DNA of 64,000 bases from Phaeoceros laevis (Eukaryota; Anthocerotophyta; Anthocerotopsida; Notothyladales). The position numbers were made by a program, and so were the translations under genes. The DNA is taken from contig JBNGIQ010009390.1 of assembly GCA_049999765.1 (NCBI GenBank), positions 99,406 through 163,405 on the forward strand, given 5' to 3'. Shown here piece by piece: positions 55,479-64,000 of this stretch; positions within the stretch are counted from its first letter, which is position 1, and every line of letters begins with the position of its first letter. The notes beneath the pieces are model-generated. The model was not told the DNA's origin. It saw only the letters and a list, made by a program, of their open reading frames with translations, and made no database searches.

Positions 55479-56906
55479 TTGAAGAAGATGGAGCCACAGC
55501 AGGAAGTGTATCATTTTCCCGGCAGCAAGCCTTCAAGCTCGAGTGATGTCATTCTGAAGTTGACTTACTTCGTCGATGCAGAGAAGCTCGTGATCCAGTT
55601 CCACCTTCATTCTCATGTGCTCAAGCAACAATCGGCACACTTCAAGGAGTCGATTAGGTCTCCCGAAGGCCTGTCCTCTGACAATGTTGCTCACAATTTG
55701 CAGCAAGCTGACAGCTTAAGGTGCACCTTCTGAGGCCAGCTTCCCCTGCCTATTTGCTTGTTGGTGCATAGATCTGCAGCTTTCTTGCAGGCTCGTTTCA
55801 GACAGTACACTTGTTGACGTTTTTGTGCACATGACAGTGTTCTCACCCTGAAGAGCATGAGCACAGTGAATCCAGTTTCATATGTGACTTGTTTCCATGC
55901 CATGTATGAGGCTCATGAGGGAGAATCTGCCAGAAGCATCGCCCAGACAAGCTTCAAATGCGTGGCAGATGCGTTAGGGGTTTTGCAAGTCGCTGCGCAG
56001 CTGGGATTCAGTGTGGGAGTGGATGCCTCTCTGACTTATATCCAGGCGGTTCCCTGGACTGCGGAGGAGGAGGCTTCCATTTCCAAGTACCTCAACTCAC
56101 TGCGTCCACAAGTGCCCATGCCAGACAACCTTGCAGCCCGGCTTTTCGCGGAACCTCATGCTGAGGAGGGATCTGTGCACTCCAGCCGTAACCTTGTGAA
56201 GAAGGCGTTGGTCAAACTGTGGAACGACGTCCTCTTGTCTTGGAGAGGGCTTCTGAAGGTTGCACCTGCAAATCGAACGGTAGAACAAACAAGGATCATC
56301 TGCAACAAAATGCTTTGGTTGTTTCAGAATGCTGTCGGTTTGGCTGTTGGAGACGAATTCATTCAAGCCGCAGTGCAAGAAAATTGCCTCACAGAGTTCT
56401 CCAAGAGCTGCATTGCTGTTGCAGGTCTGAGTAATACGAATCACGTGGCGGATGTGGAGGCCATCCTGTTTTTGTGCTTGAGAATTGTGCAGGCCTTGAG
56501 CAAGGGCGAGGTGGCTTGTGACGGCACCCTTCGAGTGAAAGCTGTTTCTCAGTGCCTCGAAGCCCTAGAAACACTTTTCAGCTCTGTACCGGTGCAGAAT
56601 CACTTCCTCGCTAGCACATTTTACACAAGAAGACAACTGCAATTGGCAGGCAACGGTTTGTTTTCGGAAGGACTGCAATCTTACTTGAACACGTACTCTG
56701 TGGGTGATCAAGACATAAAGCAACACTTCCGCTCTGGCGTGGAGCTTATCTTCGACAGCTTGCCGCCCAAGCAACAGCATCAGGTTCTTGTTCAGTGGTT
56801 GGAATCCACATCGCGGTCACTTTCACCTCATACTAAGGGCTCGTTTGTTGATTTGCAAAGCATTTTCAACAAGTGCTTGCGCATCACCAACACAGACGGA
56901 CGCTGA
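55479..56906 (+). CDS. BTB/POZ-type protein, intact copy
   Basis: Two exons, 55479-55720 and 55838-56906, join in phase (AGCTTAAG|GT...GACAG|TGTTCTC) to give 436 aa; Met at 55488 is an alternative start. The N-terminal part resembles a BTB fold (VILKLTYFVDAEKLVIQFHLHSHVLKQQSAHF, cut here for length at the motif level: FHLHSHVLKQQSAHF). The rest matches the plant BTB family tail: CFHAMYEAHEGESARSI, LGFSVGVDASLTYIQAVPW, EEEASISKYLNSL, LFLCLRIVQALSKGEVAC, LNTYSVGDQDIKQHF. BTB proteins usually serve as CUL3 ubiquitin-ligase adaptors. The exon junction is my best phase-keeping solution; the broken paralogue at 25471 codes through this point without an intron, so the junction needs RNA support. Confidence 0.78.
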
Positions 56907-57484
56907 ACCGTCTGGCTTGTTAGAGATTGCAGTTAGAGTGGAGTACGTGTCTGGGAATCCCGAAAATGTAGCAGCTTGCATCTTGTCACGTTCAGACATC
57001 AGACCCACAAGCGAGCTTTTCAACTCGACAAAGTGACAGCAAAGTCTCCACTGTGCAGATCTAATAAGCAGGGCTACCATTTTTTCAGGTGAAGGCAGAG
57101 CTGCATCTGGATGCCGACCCTTCGAAAGTACAGTATCGTAGTAAAACTTTTGCAAAACTCGACACAAAGCATGTGATGCTGTTTCCCATTTCTCTAAGCC
57201 AGCTTCTATATGGGCCTGGTAATTATGCAATTAGTAAGCAACTCCAAGCAAATCTTGGAACTTGTTTCATGTGGTAGCTTTGCACCCTGTTTCATGTTGG
57301 GCATAGTATCGGGATATAGTTTCCACACATCATGAAAGCACCATGATGGTGCTTTCAGGCATACAAGCACAAACACGTCTGTTAGATCAAGCTAAGCAGG
57401 TAAGTGTGTCATCTGGCCACCATACTTGAACCGCAACTTTAGAAGAACCTTGATTCTTCCAAGTTTGAAGTGGTGACTTACCAG
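56907..57484. other. Spacer with 12-bp hairpin
   Basis: Perfect inverted repeat TGAAAGCACCAT-G-ATGGTGCTTTCA at 57333-57357 between the BTB and F-box copies. No gene recognised. Confidence 0.55.
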
Positions 57485-58571
57485 TCAGGAGTCCAAAGCT
57501 TCACCCCTCCAAGACAGGTCTATGGCGGAATTGGGTTGCATGACGTGTCTTAACTTCCAAGGCCACCTATACACAGACAAGTTTCCATGAGGCCTGCACA
57601 AAATCAAACGCAACCAAGAACCCGTGTGTAGGGTAGCTTGGACAATCCCCGATCCAATCGTCGTACTCCTCCCAGGTATGCACAGGCCTGTCCAGGCCAA
57701 GCACAGCGATGAATGCAACAGTTCCCACGACTTCCACCGAGCGGACTGAGAAGAAGTGCACATCATCCAAGGGCCACAACACCCCATGGGGCATGGCACC
57801 CACTCTCATCCATGCGCTGCTGCTGCTACTAGTGGCATCCACCTTCCACATCTCACACACATTTTCTGCTGTGGTCGACGAAGCCAGGGCCACAACCTGC
57901 TCATCCTGCACCAAAAAGTTGACCTGGACAACCGCTTGCTGCTGCCACGGAGGGAAGCTGTGCACAAGCTCACCGCTTTTCTGGTCATACATGCCCATGT
58001 AAACAACTCCCCAGCCATGGGCGATGCAAAATGCATCCTTGACCATGCTTACAGCCGGCTCTTGAAGTGTTCTCTCGGTTTTGATGCACATGGCCATGTC
58101 CTCCCATTCATTGTTGTCGCTGCTGTACACTGACCAGTACCAGCCGGGAGACTCATACTCATCGGCTTCCTCAGATGTCTCGTCCGCGTAGGCTCTGAAG
58201 CTGAACTCACCCTCTCCATTCTCTTCCACGCAGACCAAAGAAACAGGCTGCCAGTCAGACCCTAACACAGGCGGCACCCGGTACGTCTGGTTCACCGGAT
58301 TCACAACGCAGCTGGTGTAGGAAGGCCACACGACACCTGTGATGACCGCCAGGCCCTGCTGACAGAAGATGGCTGTACGGTCCTGGAACTCGCTTGGGAG
58401 GAACTCCAAGCTCACTTTGTGCACCTTGTAGCGAGAATTTTTGAGCTGCGAAGCATCCTCGTTCATGCGTTCATGCTGTGTGAAACCCCGCAAACGTACT
58501 GGCTTCGAGAGAAGGCGAGCGCTGCAATTGTAAGCAATTGTAAGCAATTGCTGCAATTGTAACGTAAGCAA
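57485..58571 (-). pseudogene. F-box protein gene, 5'-truncated copy
   Basis: The reverse-strand frame 58571-57567 aligns with the intact gene from about its residue 110 onward (SRYKVHKVSLEFLPSEFQ, CVVNPVNQTYRVPPVL, YDQKSGELVHSFPPW, NVCEMWKVDA, AMPHGVLWPLDDVHFFSV, GFLVAFDFVQASWKL). The F-box itself is gone. Its place is taken by an AATTGTAAGC tandem repeat, and only a frameshifted RLLSKPVRLRGF piece of the flanking region remains. After KLVCV a frameshift near 57566 separates the tail (MQPNSAIDLSWRGE, in 57485-57799). It cannot be an SCF adaptor without the F-box. Confidence 0.85.
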
Positions 58572-58597
58572 TGCGCTGCAATTGTAAGCAATTGTGA
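58524..58597. repeat. Tandem AATTGTAAGC repeat
   Basis: Irregular copies of GCAATTGTAAGCAATTG with GCGCTGCAATTG variants replace the 5' part of the adjacent F-box copy. Confidence 0.85.
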
Positions 58598-58777
58598 GCA
58601 GATCATCTGCGACGGGCTTTATTTATAATTGCAAACCTGCTGAACTGAAATACATGTGGTAACCAACCAACTTTTTAGGTTTACAAGCAACAATCGCAAA
58701 TGTAAATAGTGAACTCATCGAGCGAATAAGGCCGTCAGGACTGCGCTATAGCCAGCCATGGCTCCAGCCATATAGAT

Positions 58778-59587
58778 CTAGCACCTACTCACATCCGTAC
58801 AGACGGTGAGGAAGTTGTTGGCCTCCCGGCTGACCCGATATATCCCGCAAGTGTCCAAGCAAGGCACCGCCGCGAAAAGCAGGCCGGACGCCACCTCGCA
58901 GCACGCGATCTCGGCGCCTCGGCTGGGCGCGAAGCTGCACCGCGAGCCGTCATCGCACAAGCCCGACTGCCGACACTCGTACGGCACGCCCTGGTCGAGG
59001 CAGGGCCTGGTGACGGCGTCGGTGCCGCAGGAGCGCAAGGAAGCGGTGGCGACGGCCACGGCTGCGTTCACGGTGGCCACGCTGGTGTCGCAGGGCTTGG
59101 GAGGCGGCGGGCGCGCGCAAGGTTGTCGCAGATTCTCGCACCGATCGAGCAGCGGCTGCAGCACGGCGTACGGCGCCGGCTGGTCGGCCACCAGCTCGCA
59201 CACCCCGTCCTGACCCACCTCCCGCAGCCGCGTCCTGCAGGGCTCCTGGAACGCCGGCAGGAGGCCGTCGGAGTCGCCCGTGTCCGAGTATTCCAGGTCT
59301 TCCACGAAGAAGGTGCAGCAGGCGACTGTCGCGGAGTTTGCGCACTCCCCCGATCGGTACGCGTCGAAGGCGGTTGCCACATCCTGTGCGGTGACGCCGC
59401 AGGTCGCAGCCTGGAGCAGCTGTCTGCCTGCTGCCACCGTGGGCGCTGAGCATGTGACGATGAGGAGCTGCGCGCATATTGCCAGCGCCAGGAGCGGCGC
59501 CGACGATGAAAGTGTGGTGGCCATCTCGCCGAGCTCGTTGCTATTGATGGAGGTTTGTGTGGGAGAGGAAGGCTGCTGGTTGAACAC
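58778..59587 (-). CDS. Secreted cysteine-rich protein, unknown
   Basis: One reverse-strand frame of 269 aa; Met at 59524 (MATTLSSSAPLLALAICAQL, 248 aa) gives a textbook signal peptide and is the likelier start. The mature part has 20 cysteines by my count, mostly as single C or CC (VACCTFF, IACCEVA). It holds two related halves: TCGVTAQDVATAFDAYRSGEC... and PCDTSVATVNAAVAVATASLRSCG..., separated by a Pro-rich linker (PCARPPPPKPCD). The even number suggests disulfide bonds in an apoplastic protein. I do not recognise the family. Third codon positions are GC-rich, which supports real coding. Confidence 0.78.
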   Translation of the reverse strand: MFNQQPSSPTQTSINSNELGEMATTLSSSAPLLALAICAQLLIVTCSAPTVAAGRQLLQAATCGVTAQDVATAFDAYRSGECANSATVACCTFFVEDLEYSDTGDSDGLLPAFQEPCRTRLREVGQDGVCELVADQPAPYAVLQPLLDRCENLRQPCARPPPPKPCDTSVATVNAAVAVATASLRSCGTDAVTRPCLDQGVPYECRQSGLCDDGSRCSFAPSRGAEIACCEVASGLLFAAVPCLDTCGIYRVSREANNFLTVCTDVSRC

Positions 59588-59752
59588 AAAGAGCTGACTG
59601 TGGGCTCATCGTGCAGCAGGATGGGTCCCTTTTGTAGATGAATGCCAGGAGTCGGAACACTGAAAAGCGACCGGCCAAGAAGGGGTGGATAATGGTCCAA
59701 GTCACCCGGCCGCTGAGCCACCAGTGTACGTCGCAGCTCCTCATCACATGCG

Positions 59753-60138
59753 ACGTCGTGCACAGCTTCTTTCCAGAAAGCTGTAAAGCTCAATCTCCTG
59801 AAGTTTAGGTGTAAAGCCCAACGTCGTACACAGAGCTTGACGAGTTGGAGTTCTTTAAAATATCTGTAAAGCTAGCTCGATCGAGCTATATGCACGCGGT
59901 CGTAGGATCCATGGATATCCGGCCCATTTGTGGGATGTCATTAATGTCGAACGCCGCGCGCGGCCGGCCTATGGCTGCCACGCGCATGCATACAGCTCAA
60001 TCGTGCTAGCTTTACAGCTTTCTAGTCCGAAAAAGAATTTCAACTAGTCTGTGGACGTCGTCCACGACGTTGAGCTTTACAGCTTCAAATGAGGAGAATG
60101 AGCTTCACAGCTTTCTGGAAAGAAGCTGTGGACGACGT
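59753..60138. mobile_element. Foldback/MITE-like element with ~75-bp inverted arms
   Basis: Left arm 59753-59826 (ACGTCGT.CACAGCTTCTTTCC...) and right arm 60064-60138 are inverted copies with roughly 85% identity. The repeated word AGCTTTACAGCTT appears inside in both orientations (near 59780, 59866, 60010, 60073, 60100), and GTGGACGTCGTCCAC is a nested palindrome at 60050-60064. No transposase and no clear target duplication seen. Confidence 0.75.
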
Positions 60139-60750
60139 TGAACGTAAGCTAGAAGTTAGCTATGAAACTTCTTACCTGCTTGGGCTGCACGCGTCGGGAC
60201 ACCCCATTGGCAAGCAGACCTGTATGGTGCTGGTTTTTACCCAAAGCTGGAATAAATCCTTCCTTCGTTCCCACAAGGTTCACTAGCTAGCAAATAACAC
60301 CAAGTGACTCCACCTTGGGTCCTGCATGCTCATGAGTGAAGGTTGAAACTCGCTTTTAGTTGGACAATTTGGGTGCGCGCTGGGATATCGATGGCGTGGT
60401 GGAAGGAAGGGACTTTTTGCATACCAGTCCAAAGGAAATCCAAGGCTGAAGCTTCAGCCTGGAGCTGGAGCCAGCTTGCTGGCTCCAAGGGTTTAAGCGA
60501 TTTCTGGTTCTGGACACTTGAACCTGGTTTGCTTCGGATGTCATGTCGGCCCTGGAGGCAAGTTCGTTGGTCAGGCAAGTGGTTTTGCACAAAGAAGACC
60601 CTGCCTGGATGCATGCCGGTCTGCCTGCCGGTCCTCCAGTTGCACAGACAGTGTGTGATCTGTTGGACTAGTACTTGTGGGCTGCAAATTTAAATTAAAT
60701 AGCTCAAGATTTTGCACACAATACACTTGACCAAGTCTTAAGGAAAATAT
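60139..60750. other. Spacer
   Basis: No gene recognised. Confidence 0.4.
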
Positions 60751-60823
60751 CCTCAGGTTGGAAATACCACAATTGGAAACACCTCAGGTTGGTAGAATTC
60801 CAACATGAGGTATTTCCAACCTG
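60751..60823. repeat. 16-bp inverted repeat with partial internal copies
   Basis: TCAGGTTGGAAATACC at 60751-60766 is the exact reverse complement of GGTATTTCCAACCTGA at 60808-60823. CCTCAGGTTGG recurs between them. Confidence 0.85.
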
Positions 60824-60847
60824 AATAGAATTTTTGCTTACCCTAAA

Positions 60848-60916
60848 CCCTTGGAATCTCATATGCAATACCAGGTCTCTTCCTTTCGAATCTCAGATGC
60901 AATACCAGGTCTCTTC
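60848..60916 (+). repeat. Two copies of an ATGCAATACCAGGTCTCTT word
   Basis: ATGCAATACCAGGTCTCTT occurs here twice (near 60863 and 60897) and again at about 62487-62505, where CAATACCAG|GT looks like an exon end with a splice donor. The copies bracket the gene-fragment mosaic. Confidence 0.8.
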
Positions 60917-61049
60917 GCTCAAGCTGAGGGTAAACAAACTTTTCACTCAAGCTCAGGGTAAACAAAAAGTGGTTCCGAGGGTTCGCAGTCGTCCGCAGTC
61001 AGTACCCCCAAATAAGAGCCTGCAGCTGTTTGCCACTGTAGGAGAGCTA

Positions 61050-61831
61050 CGGGCATGGCCAGCAAGCAGATCGCGATGAAATTAGGGGGATTGAACAGCT
61101 GCGGGTCAAGGCTCGAATATCTGCGTCCATCACATATTCTGTCCCGGAGTACTTCAGTGGCGGTGATTACGTACCTGGCCTTAAGGTGGGGCATGCGTTC
61201 CTGTAAGGTTCAAGTCTCACCCACACAGTCAGGACGTTGAACAACCTGTGTTACACGCCTTTGTTGGTGTGCGACTGTGAGGTTGCAGCCCAAGCCCTGT
61301 ACAAATTATCTCACTTTTGAGCTTACCGACATTGCCAGTTTGCAGGTTGATGGGATGGATGCTTTAGCAGTAAAGCAGGCTGTGAAGTACGCGAAGAATC
61401 ACGCGTTGACTAAAGGGGCCTTTGTGAGATTCTTCTTCACCTGATTAGATTCGTCTGAAAGCATGCTATTTTTTCATCTGGCAACCATGCCGTTTTTCTC
61501 CAATCCTATGTGTCTAGATTGTCCATTGGGGCTTCAAGCTGAAACCAACTGGGGTTTTTTCTGCTCACAGCTGGTCATGGAGATGGATGCACATCGGTAC
61601 CATGGACATTCGATGTCTGATCCTGGCAGCACGTACCGAACGAGGGATGAGATTGCTGAGATTCGTCAGGTAGGTGCTGAGACTGAGCCGTCATTTGAGT
61701 CACCTCTCTTGATCTTCATCTGATTATCAAGGAGTAACTCGCAAGTCCTTGATAAACAGGAGAGAGATCCTATCGAAAGAATGAGAAATCTATTATTGGC
61801 ACATAACGTAGCGTCTGCAAACGATCTGAAG
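61050..61831 (+). pseudogene. Pyruvate dehydrogenase E1-alpha fragment with introns
   Basis: Four exon pieces in order and in phase: one ending at 61185 (FSGGDYVPGLK), 61346-61423 (VDGMDALAVKQAVKYAKNH), 61571-61669 ([20 protein letters not shown] and DEIAEIRQ), 61760-61831 (ERDPIERMRNLLLAHN). The donor and acceptor sites are intact. This covers the conserved C-terminal third of E1-alpha (thiamine-pyrophosphate dehydrogenase subunit of the mitochondrial complex). The N-terminal half, including the TPP-binding region, and the last exons are missing. Upstream sequence in the first piece (DEIRGIEQLRVKARISAS) does not match E1-alpha. Retained introns argue for capture at the DNA level rather than retrocopying. 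Confidence 0.78.
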
Positions 61832-62008
61832 GTACCTGCCTTGGTCTTCGTTTGTCACCACCATTTACTCACTGAACCATGCCTGTTGCACATTACTGTT
61901 TTGGGTTTGTTTTGCCTTGTATCATCCGGCATTGAACGTGCGCTCTGTATATGTGCCACTAAAGGTGACACAATCTCAGCCAGCTTACACAAGTGAGATG
62001 ACATGCAG

Positions 62009-62086
62009 GCCTTAATACAGCAAAGTCAGCAGCAAGCTCGTCAGCTGCTTGTTGGGAACCCTCAACTGACCAAAGCTCTGTTCCAG
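62009..62086 (+). pseudogene. CstF64/ESP1-like hinge exon fragment
   Basis: A 78-nt exon with intact acceptor and donor reads ALIQQSQQQARQLLVGNPQ then LTKALFQ. This resembles the CstF64/ESP1 hinge segment (arginine-leucine NPQLTKALFQ), as I recall it. It follows the E1-alpha pieces where E1-alpha would need another exon, so two unrelated genes are juxtaposed. Confidence 0.6.
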
Positions 62087-62329
62087 GTTCGCTCACGTTC
62101 TTTTGTTTTTTTTTTGTGTAATGCTCACGTTCTTTTGTCTGTTGGTCCTGCAGTCTGAAAGTTTGACTGTGAATTTTGCTTACATGTATTAGGCATGTAT
62201 AACTATGTGGTTGTCTCTATTCGAACATCAGAAGTGCAGCCAGTGCTTTTCATTGCACTGAATTGCATAAGGTATTGCAGTGTGTGACCTTGGTCTGAAT
62301 CGTCTCCAGAGTGCCACTGTCCAAAGTAG

Positions 62330-62498
62330 TTAGCGGGCACAAGCGCAGACATTTCTTGGTCAGCAAACAAAGTTCGTAGTGTCACAACAAGTAACACAAC
62401 AAGTAAGCTCACATCTGCAAGCCCAAAGTAATCACCAGTCATTGTTCCAACCTTCTGTCAACCAATCCAAGCAATCTTTATCTAAGATGCAATACCAG
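62330..62498 (+). pseudogene. Gln-rich exon-like segment
   Basis: An open stretch reads SQQVTQQVSSHLQAQSNHQ then SLFQPSVNQSKQSLSKMQYQ, ending in CAG|GTCTCT. Gln-rich composition fits a continuation of the CstF64/ESP1-like gene, but the exon limits are unproven. Confidence 0.45.
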
Positions 62499-62577
62499 GT
62501 CTCTTGGCACCTTGTATTCTCTCGTACTTTTCTCTTGTATTTGTTGCACAGTGTCACTTTCTCAAGGACATTCAGCT

Positions 62578-62931
62578 ATGGCATACCAGCTGCATGGGCA
62601 GTGGCATACCAGCAGCATGGGCATGCACACCATCGCAGCAGAGCACAGTGATGCTTTTGATGTTTTGCAGAAGTACCTCGATGAGTTGGAATTACATCCT
62701 TCGATCCGGGGAACACTCAAGGTCTTCATTGATGGCATTGTTTTACAAGAGATTTCAAGTTTGAAGAGCAAGGTGCTTGCAGCGACGGAGGAGAGTTCAA
62801 GCTTGAAGAGCAAGGAGCTTGCGACGACAAAGGAGCTGGTTGCAACGATGGAGGAGCAGGTTGCAGCAACGAAGAAGCTTGCAGCGGCTGAGGCTCGTGC
62901 AGCAACGGCTAAGCGTTTTGTCGAGAAGTAA
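62578..62931 (+). CDS. Coiled-coil ORF, unknown
   Basis: 118-aa frame from MAYQLHGQWHTSSMG (an upstream Met at 62512 adds 22 residues). After DVLQKYLDELELHPSIRGTL comes a repeated Lys/Glu/Ala coiled coil (SSLKSKVLAATEES, SSLKSKELATTKEL, EEQVAATKKLAAAEARAA). It is short, internally repetitive and sits in the captured-fragment block, so it may be a gene end or an exon of a larger gene. No known family. Confidence 0.45.
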   Translation: MAYQLHGQWHTSSMGMHTIAAEHSDAFDVLQKYLDELELHPSIRGTLKVFIDGIVLQEISSLKSKVLAATEESSSLKSKELATTKELVATMEEQVAATKKLAAAEARAATAKRFVEK

Positions 62932-63400
62932 TCTCTGGACATGATTCAGATAATATACAATGTAAGATTTATGAATACTCATGTTTTATAATTTTTATTG
63001 TTTCGATTATTTGAATATAATCTTTTATGTTATGAATTTTACAGTATGATATTCTTGGATATTCTTGGAATACCACAAATGGTATTTCAAGCCCAGCCAC
63101 TCCAAAAGAAGAATTGGAAGTCTATACTGGAGAAAAAACCTGCATTCTTAGAGTGCATCTTGAGTACAACTACACTGCGGGATGCCTTGTTGTCGAAGGA
63201 TGAACAAGTGAAGAAAGTGGCAGACTTTCTGCATACAGAGTTCCACAACAACGTCTCTAAGATTCACCACCATACCATGTTTCAGTTTTGTGGTGTTGTG
63301 GTGTTGTGGTGTTGGATGACTCCATTGTAGGTAGAACTACACGCAGTGTTTGAAGTGCATAGCAGAAATGATGCTAGGCTGGACAAATGTGGAGATAAAA
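62932..63400 (+). other. Possible further exon of the coiled-coil gene
   Basis: An acceptor-like TTTTACAG near 63043 is followed by 280 bp of open sequence (KKNWKSILEKKPAFLECIL, LRDALLSKDEQVKKVADFL) ending at 63330. It could extend the coiled-coil ORF, but phase and expression are unknown. Confidence 0.3.
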
Positions 63401-64000
63401 TCACACTTTGTAAAATGCTTTCAGCACACCTTTGATGAGGCGCTGAAACGTGACGATGAGGGCTGAGCTTAGGGTTTAGGGTTTTACTTTCAAACCAAAT
63501 GTTAGGGCTATTTTATTTGAGCCATTTCTACAATTCTTCATACAAGAGCATGTTGTGTTGAAGATGCTTTTGCTTTGCGCGTCTGCCGAGCTTGTGCTGT
63601 TGTTTTTCGTTCAGTCCCTCTCTAATAAAAACGTGGGATGACTGGGGCTTGACTTGTGCATCACGTTATCTTGCACAAAAACGACAATGAGGACTCGGGG
63701 GGAAAAGTCAGAAAAACGTCTCGAAAATTTTAAAATTCGTGCGAGTCGTCTCGTTACGACGACGGTCGTGCTTTGCGAAGTTTCCGTCCCCTGATGTTGG
63801 CCTTTTTTTGCAACTTACCAACTTACCACGCGCGGGAGTAAGCCGGGTTGGGCTTGCTGCCCATGGATTCGGGATCACCTTCGAAGCAAGAGGGCATTTC
63901 GCCAGCTGTAGGACCGCATGGTCGAAATGGCTGAAGTTGGGTGGATCCGTCCGTGTCTGAATCCGTACTTATAGCAGAACGAGAAGGGGTGCAGCGTTGA
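63401..64000. other. Terminal spacer with telo-box motif
   Basis: TTAGGGTTTAGGGTTTTA at about 63471-63488 contains the plant telo-box (AAACCCTAA) in reverse. This promoter motif is common in translation-related genes. No gene is recognised to the window end. Confidence 0.45.

Noticed and set aside
62203-62442. Reverse 79-codon ORF in the mosaic
   Set aside because: Antisense shadow of the Gln-rich segment with no resemblance to known proteins.
63471-63488. Telomere-like TTAGGGTTTAGGG
   Set aside because: Only two units; better explained as a promoter telo-box than an interstitial telomere.

Overview
This is a nuclear window from a land plant. It holds spliced genes with GT-AG introns of about 100-400 bp. 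Nuclear genes for organelle proteins (SUFB, plastid ribosomal protein S5, glycine-cleavage T-protein, a PLS-class PPR protein) sit beside expansins, a plant-type tRNA-Val, Ty1/copia and LINE debris and a Mutator-like element. Compact spacing, short introns and gene content suggest a non-seed plant (bryophyte or lycophyte), but I cannot name the species.

Layout. 1-945: LINE remnant. 1565-7786: SUFB and NUB1 (NEDD8 ultimate buster 1-like), both forward. 8282-8777: a second LINE tail. 9002-14279: three reverse-strand genes, a histidine phosphatase, glycine-cleavage T-protein and the ERD2 K/HDEL receptor. 15100-17910: an intronless PPR gene. 17911-25470: a repeat-rich block with a strong hairpin, an 821-bp non-autonomous Mutator-like element with a 9-bp target duplication, an assembly gap, tandem repeats and copia fragments. 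25471-33150: a BTB gene broken by a complete 6.2-kb Ty1/copia element. 33880-36570: a broken F-box gene running into a broken MAP-kinase gene. 37151-43666: a bacterial-like phosphoglycerate kinase gene flanked by two reverse-strand paralogues of an unnamed family with a DNRRLW-type motif. 44485-47982: plastid uS5, tRNA-Val(CAC) and a small basic protein. 49178-52446: two divergent beta-expansin genes. 53164-58571: an intact F-box gene, an intact BTB gene and a second broken F-box gene. 58778-59587: a secreted 20-cysteine protein. 59753-64000: a foldback element, then a mosaic of intron-containing fragments of pyruvate dehydrogenase E1-alpha and a CstF64/ESP1-like gene next to a coiled-coil ORF.

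How the genes relate. Most are independent housekeeping genes. The recurring theme is decay and reuse of duplicated genes. BTB and F-box relatives, likely CUL3- and SCF-type ubiquitin-ligase adaptors, occur in two places, and three of the five copies are broken. At least two of the three N gaps are flanked by the same short sequence on both sides, so they are probably unmerged contig overlaps. Nothing here is a demonstrably new molecular system. The best leads are the DNRRLW family around the unusual PGK, the captured-fragment mosaic at 60.8-63.3 kb, and the copia element with an extra coiled-coil ORF ahead of gag.
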